NCBI GenBank assembly: GCA_903895255.1
Contig: CAITTG010000079.1
Span: 1-64,000 of the forward strand
DNA from: an uncultured Verrucomicrobia subdivision 3 bacterium
GTDB lineage: Bacteria > Verrucomicrobiota > Verrucomicrobiia > Limisphaerales > UBA11358
Direction: 5' to 3'
DNA length: 64,000 bases
The position numbers and the translations under genes were made by a program. Shown here in pieces: positions 1 to 8,421 of this stretch. Numbering within the stretch: position 1 is the stretch's first letter; each line of letters opens with the position of its first letter. The notes under the pieces were generated by a model. The model was not told the DNA's origin, did not search any database, and was given only the letters and a program-made list of their open reading frames with translations.

Positions 1-263
1 CGCTCCGGCCTCCTCAACCCCTCGACCAAGGGACGGTTTACACCATCATATCACTTGTCTCCTTTTGAACTCCCGCCTGTCTCCTTTTGTTCCCGCCCCG
101 ACAGGGAAATTTCTGAACGCTTGGGTTGCTGTGCGGCGCATCGCCGATACGCTCGCAACTCCGCGCTAAGCAGACCTAACGTGCCCGCGGGCAGGTTGGC
201 GAGGCCGTCAACTTGAAGGACTGTCCTGCCACCGAAATCAGCGGAGAACCTGAAAATGGTTGC

Positions 264-839
264 CTAGAGGTGTTTGGCCAATTCCGCCTGGCTGGAGGCG
301 AAAATTTCCTGATGCAGCGAACGGCCATGTGAATCAATCGTCACCACGGCGGGGAAATCCTCGATTTCCAGCTCCCAAATGGCTTCGGGCGCGCCGAATT
401 CCGCCGCGAAGTACACGTTTCGCACTTTTTTTACGCATTCGGCCAGCACCTGGGCCGCCCCGCCGATGGCATGCAAATACACGCAGCCATGTTCCTTACA
501 GGCCTTCATCGTCCGGTCGCCCATGCCGCCCTTCCCGATGACCCCGCGCACGCCGAAATCGCGGATGATCTGCCATTGATAGGGCTCCTCGCGGATGGAG
601 GTAGTCGGGCCGGCGGCCGTGCATTTCCAGGAACCGTCGTCCTGCTTCATCATCACCGGGCCGCAGTGGTAAATGATGCCGTCCTGGAGGCTCACCCCCG
701 GCGGCAGTTGGCCACCCTCGTGCAGGTACTTGTGCACCGCGTCGCGGCCGGTGAACACGATGCCGGAAATCAGCACTTCATCGCCCACTTTGAGGGCGCG
801 GATTTTTCCTTCAGTGAAGGGGAAGGTTAGTTTGGTCAT
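264..839 (-). CDS. Class I fumarate hydratase, beta (C-terminal) subunit
   Basis: This 191-residue protein corresponds to the C-terminal beta region of Fe-S dependent (class I) fumarases and tartrate dehydratases, which interconvert fumarate and malate in the TCA cycle in the cytosol. Recognisable blocks are the N-terminal LKVGDEVLISGIVFTGRDAVHK, the glycine-rich GPTTSIREEPY and GVRGVIGKGGMGDRT, and the late EFGAPEAIWELEIEDFPAVV. The length fits a stand-alone beta subunit. Its alpha partner is encoded at 2830-3708 on the same strand, but 2 kb away rather than adjacent. The start has no competing upstream methionine. Family assignment is confident; preference for fumarate over tartrate is inferred from the alpha subunit being in the same locus. 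Confidence 0.93.
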   Translation of the reverse strand: MTKLTFPFTEGKIRALKVGDEVLISGIVFTGRDAVHKYLHEGGQLPPGVSLQDGIIYHCGPVMMKQDDGSWKCTAAGPTTSIREEPYQWQIIRDFGVRGVIGKGGMGDRTMKACKEHGCVYLHAIGGAAQVLAECVKKVRNVYFAAEFGAPEAIWELEIEDFPAVVTIDSHGRSLHQEIFASSQAELAKHL

Positions 840-852
840 AATTTGTGAGTAT

Positions 853-1188
853 TTACATAGTCAACCGCTCGGCTAGGGCTTCCAAGACCAGGTTCATTTC
901 TGATTCATGGAGAAACCCAAGCCGCTTTTCCAGCCTCACCGTGGGAACACTCTGTATTTGTTGCAAATGAAACGCGCCGGGTTTTAAAAATGGTTTGGGG
1001 ATGGCAAGCTCCCATTGGTTGCCCCGCAAGGCGGTTGTGTGTAACAACACAGTAACCAGATCAAGCTCCTCATCCGCGGGATTATCCGTCAGCAACAATG
1101 CCGGACGCACTTTGGCCGCCAAGCCAAAATCCACCAGCCATACCTCACCTCTTTTGACGGCGGGCATCTTCATCTTCCATGCGGTCAA
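853..1188 (-). CDS. MazF/PemK-family toxin
   Basis: The protein (111 residues from the first ATG) has the MazF/PemK fold signature: RGEVWLVDFG near the N-terminus, followed by KVRPALLLTDN, VTVLLHTTA and LQQIQSVPTVRLEKRLG. Members are sequence-specific endoribonucleases that cleave mRNA when released from their antitoxin. The first ATG gives a 44-base overlap with the antitoxin gene (1145-1333). The internal ATGs at 1173 or 1167 put RGEVW at the usual distance from the N-terminus and are more family-like. The gene ends 13 bases before the fumarase beta start, so it may be co-transcribed with it. Confidence 0.85.
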   Translation of the reverse strand: MTAWKMKMPAVKRGEVWLVDFGLAAKVRPALLLTDNPADEELDLVTVLLHTTALRGNQWELAIPKPFLKPGAFHLQQIQSVPTVRLEKRLGFLHESEMNLVLEALAERLTM

Positions 1189-1333
1189 GCATTAAGGCAC
1201 CCTCAAGGGCCGCCTGGTCACACAGTGCAACCTCATCATTACCCGCCGCGAGTTCGGACAGTTTACGTCGCACCGCCCGCCTTTCGGCATCGGTCAGCTT
1301 TGGCAATTCGCTCAGGATTTCCGTCGCGCTCAT
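1145..1333 (-). CDS. Antitoxin of the MazF-type module
   Basis: This small, highly charged 62-residue protein lies directly upstream of the MazF-type toxin gene and overlaps it. That order and coupling are typical of a type II antitoxin, which binds and neutralises the toxin and usually represses the operon. Its N-terminal motif TEILSELPKLTDAERRAV resembles the N-terminus of the other antitoxin in the window (12917-13120). The C-terminal half (MLDRMEDEDARRQ) is acidic and probably unstructured until it binds toxin. It lacks a clear AbrB/MazE signature, so the assignment rests mostly on context. Confidence 0.7.
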   Translation of the reverse strand: MSATEILSELPKLTDAERRAVRRKLSELAAGNDEVALCDQAALEGALMLDRMEDEDARRQKR

Positions 1334-1430
1334 AAAATGAATCTACTGTCTGGGCCAGATGCTGGCAAGTACGGTTCAGCGGTACCTAAAATTAAGGACA
1401 TCGACGGGGTGGTTTTGCGACCCGTTGAGT

Positions 1431-1470
1431 AAAAACGCGCCAGCGATGTCGCCGCATCCACTGGCGCGTT
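1431..1470 (-). terminator. Rho-independent terminator after the PEP-CTERM pair
   Basis: Ten-base inverted arms (1434-1443 and 1461-1470, AACGCGCCAG/CTGGCGCGTT) form a stem. On the minus strand a T-run follows it, seen as AAAAA at 1431-1435 on the plus strand. It lies 20 bases past the stop of the PEP-CTERM gene and separates it from the toxin-antitoxin pair. Confidence 0.75.
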
Positions 1471-1490
1471 CGGGCAATTTAACGCGTGAA

Positions 1491-2033
1491 TCAGGCTTTT
1501 TTGCTGCCTGACCGGCGGCAGAGGCCGATCATGGCCAGACTCACTCCTGCGGCCATGACATAGGAAGCGGGCTCGGGGGTGACCACCACTGCGAACGTGA
1601 CGATCTCGTCGGGAGTGACTGACCAGCCGACTGGATTGTAAACGGAGGTGTTATATGAATAAATGATCGCACCTCCGGCGGTGTTATCAATCGGCAGTGA
1701 CTGTTCGAGCCACAATGGACTGAGAAGTTGGGTTTCGTAAGCCGGCAACCAAGACGCCGGTTGATTGTAAAAACCCAACCCGGCCAGACTCGGGCCTTGC
1801 GCGATCAAGTCGTAATCCAGGATGCCATTTGGAGCATCGATGAACCATGGCTGTGATTCCAAGAGAGTGCTGTACTGTTTGAAGGTTCCCGTGATGGTGC
1901 CAATTTGGTAATCGGTGCCGTTATAATTGAGCGTCACATCCGCCGTGGCCGCCAGGGTGCAGGCAAGCGATGCTCCCAAGGTTGAAACAAGTGCTTTTAT
2001 CATAGGTTTTGCGTGTTTCAGTGTTGAGCTCAT
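1491..2033 (-). CDS. PEP-CTERM sorting domain protein (downstream paralogue)
   Basis: This secreted protein of about 180 residues has a signal peptide (MIKALVSTLGASLACTLAATA) and a C-terminal PEP-CTERM tag: TPEPASY, a hydrophobic stretch, then the basic tail CRRSGSKKA. Such tags direct exosortase-dependent sorting to the outer surface. The body (NYNGTDYQIGTITGTF..., LESQPWF, GFYNQPASWLP) matches no family known to me but is paralogous to the gene immediately upstream. The start at 2033 was chosen because it forms a TGATG overlap with the upstream stop and aligns with the paralogue; the ATG at 2003 is the alternative. No exosortase gene is visible in the window. Confidence 0.88.
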   Translation of the reverse strand: MSSTLKHAKPMIKALVSTLGASLACTLAATADVTLNYNGTDYQIGTITGTFKQYSTLLESQPWFIDAPNGILDYDLIAQGPSLAGLGFYNQPASWLPAYETQLLSPLWLEQSLPIDNTAGGAIIYSYNTSVYNPVGWSVTPDEIVTFAVVVTPEPASYVMAAGVSLAMIGLCRRSGSKKA

Positions 2034-2572
2034 CAGGCTTTTTTGCCAGCTGACCAGCGGCAGAGGCCGATCATGGCCAGACTCACTCCTGCGGCCATGA
2101 CATAGGAAGCGGGCTCGGGGGTGACCACAACAGCATACGTCGCCACTTGCCACGGAGCGGGAGCCTGACCGATGAGACTTGTTGAGTTGTAAGCGACAAA
2201 ATCTGTCCCTTCAACCGCAAAGGTGTAATCCGTCCCGGGCGCATTTACAGCCAGTCCAGCCCAAATCGGGCTGGCCAGATTGGTTTCCGAATCGGGCAAA
2301 TAATACTCGGGTTGATTAAAAAAGCCCAATGGGGCCAAATCCGCCGCCTCAGTTCTCAAGTAATACTCCAAAGTATAACTATTGTACCAAGGTTGTGATT
2401 CAATAAGATTTTTGTACTGATTAAAGGTACCCGTCACGGTGCCAACAGTGTAATTGACTCCGTTGTAGTCAAACGTCACATCCGCAGTGGCCGCCAGTGT
2501 GCAGGCAAACGATGCTCCCAAGCCAATAACAAGTGTTTTCATCATAGGTTTTGAATACTCCAATTTCCGCAC
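2033..2572 (-). CDS. PEP-CTERM sorting domain protein (upstream paralogue)
   Basis: This 179-residue secreted protein has a signal peptide (MMKTLVIGLGASFACTLAATA) and a C-terminal PEP-CTERM tag (TPEPASY, hydrophobic helix, CRWSAGKKA). It aligns along its whole length with the following gene: DVTFDYNGVNYTVGTVTGTF, LIESQPWYN and GFFNQPEYYLP are the conserved body blocks. The last 72 coding bases before the tail are identical in DNA, whereas the middle has diverged. Stop and next start overlap as TGATG, so the two are probably translationally coupled. Function is unknown; a surface-displayed or matrix protein is the family-level expectation. Confidence 0.88.
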   Translation of the reverse strand: MRKLEYSKPMMKTLVIGLGASFACTLAATADVTFDYNGVNYTVGTVTGTFNQYKNLIESQPWYNSYTLEYYLRTEAADLAPLGFFNQPEYYLPDSETNLASPIWAGLAVNAPGTDYTFAVEGTDFVAYNSTSLIGQAPAPWQVATYAVVVTPEPASYVMAAGVSLAMIGLCRWSAGKKA

Positions 2573-2586
2573 TGATATTAGTGCAG

Positions 2587-2623
2587 ATTATAGGTATCTT
2601 ATCGGCAGCCCCCAGGCTGTCAA
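2587..2623 (-). promoter_or_regulatory. Candidate promoter of the PEP-CTERM pair
   Basis: Upstream of 2572 on the minus strand there is a perfect TTGACA (2618-2623), followed after 16 bases by TAAGAT (2596-2601), with a perfect TATAAT slightly further on (2587-2592, 25-base spacing). Either -10 could be used. The site fits transcription of the two PEP-CTERM genes as their own unit, independent of fumarase. Confidence 0.5.
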
Positions 2624-2829
2624 GCGACAGTTTGGTATCCGGGTGAAAACGGGTGCACCCTGAGCGCGGGTTGCCCAAAGACAAAAAGCCTGGAAATCCG
2701 GGCCGCGGCCAAGGATGCAGCCCGACATTGGCAGGCATGTTTATATTGCTGCGCCCGGGGACGGGCGCACTCCGAGGCAGTTTTACGGGGCGCAAGCCCC
2801 CCGGCTGGCTAGGTGGATCAATCCGCCCC

Positions 2830-3708
2830 TCAGTACAACCACTTGCCAATTTTCCCGGTCGCGTCCAATTCCACGCCCTGGCGGCGGTAGGCCCAGCACA
2901 TGTAGCTGACGCTGACAAAGAACGACGCCGGCACGCGGTTGGCCGCGCAAATCTTCACCCCGAGCAGGGTGGTTTTGCCGCCGAAACCCATCGGGCCGAT
3001 GCCCAGTTCGTTGGCGGTCTTCAAAATATTCTGCTCCAGGGCGTCCAGCTCGGCCACGGGATTGCGGTCTTGAAGCAGGCGGAGAAACTGGGTCTTGGAT
3101 AATTCATAGCCCGTTGCCCGGTCGCCGCCGATGCACACGCCGAGGATGCCCGGGCCGCAGCCCTTGCCCTGGGCTTGCAACACGGCGTCCAAAATCACTT
3201 TGCGGCAGCCATCCAGATCGCGGTTGGCGTGGAGTTTTTCGATGGGCAGGGAATATTGCGCGCCGACGTTTTCGCAGCCGCCGCCCTTGAGCACCAGGCG
3301 CACGCGCACCTCCGGGGAACGGTGCTGGTGAAAATGGAGCGCGGGCGCGCCGGGACCCACGTTGGTGCCGTCGTTTTTGCCCGTGATGGAATCCACCGAA
3401 TTCTGCCGCAGGAAGCCTTTTTTGGTGGCGAGCGTCACGGCCGCCCGGGCGGTCTCGCCAAAGGCGATCTGGTCGAACCCCACGGGGCAATCCACGTAAA
3501 ACAAAATGCTGCCGGTGTCCTGGCAGATGGGCTGGGATTTCTTTTTGGCCAGGGCGATGTTTTGCTCGATGATCTTGAGGGCGGACTCGGCAATCGTCCC
3601 TTTTTTTTCGTTTTCCAGCGATTGAATCAGGGCTTGATTGACGTCGTCGGGAATTTCCGCCGAGGTGCGCCGAATCAGTTCCAATAGGGATTCCGGTAAA
3701 TCGTTCAT
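2830..3708 (-). CDS. Class I fumarate hydratase, alpha (N-terminal) subunit
   Basis: This 292-residue protein matches the alpha region of [4Fe-4S] fumarases, which carries the iron-sulfur cluster and most substrate contacts. Visible blocks are PICQDTGSILFYVDCPVG, GKNDGTNVGPGAPALHFH, GGGCENVGAQYSLP, GKGCGPGILGVCIGGDR and GPMGFGGKTTLLGVK. Cysteines in CQDTG, GCGPG and GVCIGGDR are the likely cluster ligands. It should pair with the beta subunit at 264-839. Between them on the same strand lie the PEP-CTERM pair and a toxin-antitoxin module, an unusual separation. The start has an AGAGGAA-type purine-rich stretch just upstream on the coding strand. Confidence 0.95.
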   Translation of the reverse strand: MNDLPESLLELIRRTSAEIPDDVNQALIQSLENEKKGTIAESALKIIEQNIALAKKKSQPICQDTGSILFYVDCPVGFDQIAFGETARAAVTLATKKGFLRQNSVDSITGKNDGTNVGPGAPALHFHQHRSPEVRVRLVLKGGGCENVGAQYSLPIEKLHANRDLDGCRKVILDAVLQAQGKGCGPGILGVCIGGDRATGYELSKTQFLRLLQDRNPVAELDALEQNILKTANELGIGPMGFGGKTTLLGVKICAANRVPASFFVSVSYMCWAYRRQGVELDATGKIGKWLY

Positions 3709-3860
3709 AAGCTGAGAGGAAAGGTAAGACCTTACCGCAGCAGCGTCAATTACGACGATGACTTACCAAGGGCCAGTCCCGCCCAATTCACCAGCAAGCA
3801 ATAAAACACTGGCCGATGATCCCGAATGGGGCGGCAAACCAGATCGTTGGCACTATTCGC

Positions 3861-4062
3861 CCAGAGCCCGGACTTAGCCGGAACAATTCATTTCAACCGC
3901 AGCTGAACGCAGATGAAACCATGAGGCAGGCAGGGGTTTGGCCCGCGATTGATCGAGAACGATTTGGTGCGCCATTTTTTCTCGTTTTCCGCCTTTGCCC
4001 ATCTGCGTCTATCTGCGGTTAAAGCCTTTTGCAACTGAATTGTTCCGACTCAGGGCTTCTGG
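3861..4062. repeat. Inverted-repeat element with AACCGCAG...AACGCAGAT arms
   Basis: The 455-base gap between the fumarase alpha gene and the porin holds no gene but contains two imperfect inverted arms (about 3861-3917 and 4000-4062). Both carry CGGAACAATTCA (left 3879-3890) followed by an AACCGCAG..GAACGCAGAT core; the right arm has 9-10 extra bases between the blocks. The spacer contains a smaller CGAGAA/TTCTCG pairing. It could be a MITE-like or other non-autonomous repeat, or two independent copies of a dispersed intergenic repeat. No other copy was noticed in this window. Confidence 0.6.
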
Positions 4063-4163
4063 TGAATTTTTTACCATTTCCCGCAATCGGATCAGGGGCA
4101 GGCAGCATGCTTCGCGGACCGGGGAAATTATGAAGCTTTGCCCAACAGCTTCAATTGTAGGGA

Positions 4164-5705
4164 TCACCACGTTAGATTGAGTTGCAACTGAAAAACGACG
4201 GCGCAACCGGCATTCGGGTTGTCCACGGGATTGGCGATGACCTGGAGGTCGGGCTGGAGGGACGCCAGCGGGGTGAGTTGCAGGACATACATCGATTCAA
4301 TCCCATACTCATTGGCGTGCGCGGCGGGTTCCAGAATGGCCGATGGCTGGCTCCAGATGAAGCCCACGCCTGCGTAATCATTACTCAAACTGGGCACCAG
4401 ACCCGCGTATTTGAGCGGCGCCTGCAGGGCGAACCCGGTGGCAATCTGGCAGCGCGCACCCTGCACGGCCACCTGCGTGCCCCCCACCCCAAACCTCCCG
4501 AACCATGCGAACGGCGAGTCCTGGCCCAATTGCTGGCCGAGATTCAAACCCAGGCCGGTCTGGGTCTGGCCGTCCACGGTCGCGACGAAGGGTTGCAGCC
4601 GGTAGTTTCCCGGGCCCAGGCCGAACACGTCACCCGGCGTCAGCCCGAATTCCCACAGATAAGACCAGTTATTGAACCCCAGCGCGGTAAAGGGCGAACT
4701 GCCGGGCGGCTGGTTGTTGGCCCCGGTGCCGAACAGGATGTACCAGTCGTCGGTCGGCTGCCACTGCACGTTGGCCCCGAGGTTGTTGTAGGGTAACGGG
4801 AGCACCATGCTGTTCACCAGGGCGCTGTTCATGAACTGGCCCTGGCTGTTGTTCGCGTAGTTGTTGGCATCCAGATAACCGCTCTGGTTCACCAGGCCGC
4901 CCACCACCACGAGTTGGCCGTGCATCAGGGACTGCTGCCAGGCGAGTTCGGAAATCCGGCCGCCATTGGGTCCGGCCACGCTGGCGAGCGGATCGGTGAG
5001 GCTGCCCAGATTGCCTTGCGGAGTTTGGGTGCGGCTGGCGGGGGAAAGCCCCTCCTGCACGTTGACGCCCGTGCTCAGCCAGCCGGCGGTTCCTGCGTGC
5101 GTCGCCTCGGCCACGGCCCATTTGCTGTTAAAAGTGGCGGTGTAATATTGCAACGCACTGGAGCCGCTGGCGGCGTCCGAGAGGCTCACCAGGGTCACGC
5201 TCTGATAAAAATTATACCGCAGCCCCTGGTCGGACAGCCAATATTTGGCGGCCTGGGGATAACGGCTCAGGGGATCGTCCGGGATGACCGCGCCGGGCTG
5301 GATGGCGGTGTTGCCATATTCATCCAGGTTGGCCAGGTAGGGCATCAGCGTGGGCGGGGTGGCGGGGAACCATTCCCGATCCGGTTGCCCCACCTTGGTC
5401 TCAGCAATGCGCTGGGCCACGGCAGCGGGCATCGCCTCGCCTTTTTGTCCGGCGGGAAGCTGGCGTGCCAGTCCCGCCGCGGTCGGCGGGTGCAAGGCGT
5501 GGGCAACTGCATTGGTGGAGGTGGGAACCACCCGGCCCAGGCGATCCATCAGCAGCAGGTGACCGGGCGCGGCGTTGGTGCTGGCGCCGGCCGCGACGGC
5601 GCAAGGTGCGGGGAGGGCGGCCACCAGCAGTGTGAGGAAAAACGCCCGGCTCCGGGCGGTAGCGGCGATGGGGATGCGCGCGGGCATTACATCGAGGCGC
5701 TGCAT
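4164..5705 (-). CDS. OprB-family carbohydrate-selective porin
   Basis: This 513-residue outer-membrane protein has an N-terminal signal sequence (RAFFLTLLVAALPAPCAVAAG), then a variable Ala/Pro-rich segment, then a region rich in alternating aromatic/polar strands ending in the beta-barrel signature QLQLNLTW. Strand-like motifs such as WQQSLMHGQLVVVGGLVNQSGYLD, NLGANVQWQPTDDWYILFGTGAN and GPGNYRLQPFVATVDGQTQTGLGLNL resemble OprB porins, which admit mono- and oligosaccharides. A methionine at 5687 is an alternative start. It lies 100 bases downstream of the arylsulfatase gene on the same strand, so uptake of desulfated sugars is a reasonable inference. Confidence 0.82.
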   Translation of the reverse strand: MQRLDVMPARIPIAATARSRAFFLTLLVAALPAPCAVAAGASTNAAPGHLLLMDRLGRVVPTSTNAVAHALHPPTAAGLARQLPAGQKGEAMPAAVAQRIAETKVGQPDREWFPATPPTLMPYLANLDEYGNTAIQPGAVIPDDPLSRYPQAAKYWLSDQGLRYNFYQSVTLVSLSDAASGSSALQYYTATFNSKWAVAEATHAGTAGWLSTGVNVQEGLSPASRTQTPQGNLGSLTDPLASVAGPNGGRISELAWQQSLMHGQLVVVGGLVNQSGYLDANNYANNSQGQFMNSALVNSMVLPLPYNNLGANVQWQPTDDWYILFGTGANNQPPGSSPFTALGFNNWSYLWEFGLTPGDVFGLGPGNYRLQPFVATVDGQTQTGLGLNLGQQLGQDSPFAWFGRFGVGGTQVAVQGARCQIATGFALQAPLKYAGLVPSLSNDYAGVGFIWSQPSAILEPAAHANEYGIESMYVLQLTPLASLQPDLQVIANPVDNPNAGCAVVFQLQLNLTW

Positions 5706-5750
5706 GGTTTCCTGGTCGGGCTGGTTAAGTCCGGTTCGTTATAAAATGTC

Positions 5751-5783
5751 GCGGGCCGCCCCTGGTTCACAGAAGCGGCCCGC
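5751..5783 (-). terminator. Hairpin between sulfatase and porin genes
   Basis: Perfect 9-base arms GCGGGCCGC (5751-5759) and GCGGCCCGC (5775-5783) form a stem in the 100-base gap between the two genes. On the minus strand it is followed by GACATTTTAT rather than a clean T-run, so it may be a weak terminator, or an mRNA-processing or stability hairpin that sets different levels for the two genes. Confidence 0.45.
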
Positions 5784-5805
5784 GTGGTTCACATGCCCAA
5801 TGAAT

Positions 5806-8421
5806 TTATTGGATGCCCATGGCGGCCTGCTTCTCCGCCGCTTCAAACTTCTGGATATCCTCGGGCGACAACTGCGGCCGGTCAATCTTGATGGTCAATT
5901 TATTGAACTTGGCCGTCAAGGGGAACGGGGGCAGGTAATCGGCGTCGTTCACGCCGGTAATGGTGTCCGAACCAATGTCGAAGCTCTCATCCCATTGCAG
6001 GGTCATGGGAATGGTCCGTTCCATTCGCTTCGTTTCAACCACGGCGCCGTCCACCTTCAAGGTGCCGGTGCCGCCTTTGCCGATGCCGGAGAAGTTGTTG
6101 AAGGCCATCGTGCCGAGGCCGAGGCCGTCGTACGTGAAGTCGAACTCAATGGTATGCTGGCCGGGGGGCAGGGCCTCCGCGGCTTCCCATTTCACCCGTT
6201 CCAAATCCAGCAGGTTCCAGCAGAACACGGGCTTGCCCTTGAGCAGGTAAAAACCCCAACCCGCAAAACGCCCGCCCGAAGTGGCAATCATGCCTTCCGC
6301 GCCGCCTTCCGGCACGGTGAGATCGGCCGTGAGGCTGTAGGAGGTGTCCAGGAGGAAGGGAGCATCCCCCTGCGGCACGCCGGTCATCGGCCGGGTGTAA
6401 ACCAGCTCGTTGTGGCCGGCCGTCAGGTTCGGCCGCGGGGCCGCGACGCGGGCGCCCACGGAGGCGTCCATGGGGAAGACTTGATACTTCCTGGCTTCCG
6501 CGATGAATTTCTTGCGCATTTCCGTGACCTTGTCCGGATATTGCGCGGCGATATCCACCGTCTGGTTCCAATTCTGGTTAAGGTTGTAGAGTTGGAAAAC
6601 ATGGTTGTTAAGCGGGTCCGGGTTGGCCGGGCTGAATGCGTCCCACGGGGCGCGCTTGGATTTGGTGCTTAACAGCCAGCCGTCGTCATAGAGCGCCCAT
6701 TGCCCCATCATTTCGAAATATTGGGTCTTGTGCCGGGACGGCGCCTTGGCGTTGGCCGCGTCAAAGGTATAAGCGAAGCTGGTGCCCTCGATGGGTTTCT
6801 GCTTGATGCCATCCACGGTTTCGGGCGCGGAGATGCCGGTGGCTTCGAGCAGTGTCGGCACCACGTCAATGTCGTGGATGAACTGTTCGCGAACCCCGCC
6901 CGCGTCTTTGATGCGCGCCGGCCAGGAAACCACCATGTTTTGGTTGATGCCGCCGAGCCGGTTGGCATTCTGCTTGAACCAGTCGAAGGGCGTGTCAAAC
7001 GCCCAGGACCAGCCCGCCGACATGTGGTTATAGGTGAATTCGGTGCCCCAGGCATCGTAGTACTTCATCTGCACGCCCACGGGCGGGCGGACGCCGTTAA
7101 AGAATGCCACTTCGCTATAGGTGCCATCCGGGCCGCCCTCGGCGCTCGTGCCGTTGTCGCCGTTTTGGTAAATAATCAGCGTGTTGTCGAGCTTGCCCAG
7201 ATCCTTGAACCCCTGAATGACCCGGCCGATCTCGTAATCGGTGTAGGCAATATAGGCCGCGAACACCTCAACCTGCCGGATGTATAGTTTCTTTTCATCG
7301 TCCGACAAACTATCCCAAGGCTTGAGCATGTCCGAGGGCCACGGCGTGAGTTCTTCGTTCGGCGGAATCACGCCCAGGCGTTTCTGGTTGGCAAAGATGC
7401 GCTCCCGCAACTTTTCGTAACCGTCGTCAAACAGGTGCAGGGCGTGAATTTTGTCCACCCACTCCTTGGTCGGATGATGCGGCGCGTGCGCGGCACCCGG
7501 CACGTAGTAAAGAAAGAGGGGCTGGTCGGGCGAGGTTTGGTGAATCCGGTACATCCAGTCGAGGGCATCGTCGGCCATCGCGGTGATCAGGTTCCAAGAG
7601 GGTTCCTGGCCGGTGACTGGCCAGATCTTGGCGGCGGGATCCGACCGATCCAGCTTCAAAGTGCCCTCGTGACCGAGATAAGGGTAAATCTGGGTGGTGT
7701 TGCGAAAGAGGTTCGGCTCCCATTGATTGGCGTCGCCGCCCACGAAACCATAGAAGTAATCGAATCCCAGGCCGGTCGGCCACTGGGTGAAGGGACCCGC
7801 CTGGCTGGCCTGGTAGCTGGGTGTGTTGTGGTCCTTGCCGAACCAGCTCGTGGCGTAGCCATTGTCGCGCAGAATCCGGCCTATCGTCGCGCTGTCCGCG
7901 CCAATGACGCTGTTGTAGCCCGGGAAGCCGGTCGCCTGCTCGGAAATCACGCCGAAGCCGACCGAGTGATGGTTGCGCCCGGTAATGAGCGCGGCGCGCG
8001 TGGGGGAGCACAGCGCGGTGGAGAAGACGCGGGTGTAGCGCAAGCCGCTGGCCGCGATACTATCCATGGTGGGGGTCGGGACGACGCCGCCGAACGTGCT
8101 CGGGATGCCGAAACCGGCATCGTCGGTCATGATCAGCAGGACATTGGGCGCGCCCTTGGGCGGCACCACTCGCGGGGCCCACCAGGGTTTGGAATGGAGG
8201 GCATCGGTGGTGATTTCACCGCCAAATTTCGGGGGCGGCGGCGGCAGTTGCTTGCCGCTGATCGTGGTGGTCGCGTTGGGTGAGCCGGGTATGCCCGTGG
8301 TTTCAATGGGGGTGCCACTGTTTCCCGCAGTGCCTGGCCCCGTGGTGCAGGAGGTCATCCCCAGCACGGTGGCCATGGACACAACAGTCAGTCCGTAGCG
8401 CCATAAGTTGGTTCGCTTCAT
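5806..8421 (-). CDS. Lipoprotein arylsulfatase
   Basis: This family S1 (formylglycine) sulfatase of 871 residues starts at the ATG at 8421, which gives a lipoprotein signal with lipobox Cys25 (VLGMTSC). Metal-site Asp100-Asp101 lie in IMTDDAGFG. The modification motif CSPTRAALITGR has Cys138 as the residue converted to formylglycine, so an FGE or anSME maturase encoded elsewhere is required. After the catalytic region (about 90-650), a C-terminal beta-sandwich-like region (about 690-860) follows, as in long arylsulfatases. It hydrolyses sulfate esters, probably on glycans, at the cell envelope. It precedes the OprB-like porin. The ORF extends upstream to 8508, but that extension would bury the lipobox. 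Confidence 0.93.
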   Translation of the reverse strand: MKRTNLWRYGLTVVSMATVLGMTSCTTGPGTAGNSGTPIETTGIPGSPNATTTISGKQLPPPPPKFGGEITTDALHSKPWWAPRVVPPKGAPNVLLIMTDDAGFGIPSTFGGVVPTPTMDSIAASGLRYTRVFSTALCSPTRAALITGRNHHSVGFGVISEQATGFPGYNSVIGADSATIGRILRDNGYATSWFGKDHNTPSYQASQAGPFTQWPTGLGFDYFYGFVGGDANQWEPNLFRNTTQIYPYLGHEGTLKLDRSDPAAKIWPVTGQEPSWNLITAMADDALDWMYRIHQTSPDQPLFLYYVPGAAHAPHHPTKEWVDKIHALHLFDDGYEKLRERIFANQKRLGVIPPNEELTPWPSDMLKPWDSLSDDEKKLYIRQVEVFAAYIAYTDYEIGRVIQGFKDLGKLDNTLIIYQNGDNGTSAEGGPDGTYSEVAFFNGVRPPVGVQMKYYDAWGTEFTYNHMSAGWSWAFDTPFDWFKQNANRLGGINQNMVVSWPARIKDAGGVREQFIHDIDVVPTLLEATGISAPETVDGIKQKPIEGTSFAYTFDAANAKAPSRHKTQYFEMMGQWALYDDGWLLSTKSKRAPWDAFSPANPDPLNNHVFQLYNLNQNWNQTVDIAAQYPDKVTEMRKKFIAEARKYQVFPMDASVGARVAAPRPNLTAGHNELVYTRPMTGVPQGDAPFLLDTSYSLTADLTVPEGGAEGMIATSGGRFAGWGFYLLKGKPVFCWNLLDLERVKWEAAEALPPGQHTIEFDFTYDGLGLGTMAFNNFSGIGKGGTGTLKVDGAVVETKRMERTIPMTLQWDESFDIGSDTITGVNDADYLPPFPLTAKFNKLTIKIDRPQLSPEDIQKFEAAEKQAAMGIQ

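Noticed and set aside
1..213. Open frame on the plus strand from the window edge
   Set aside because: Seventy-one codons without stop, but Pro/Arg/Ser-rich with no recognisable motif in either strand; GC-rich DNA gives such frames by chance. This 263-base edge contains nothing I can support.
5751..5783. Firm terminator between sulfatase and porin genes
   Set aside because: The stem is perfect but the minus strand continues with GACATTTTAT, not a T-run, so it is listed only as a hairpin of uncertain function.
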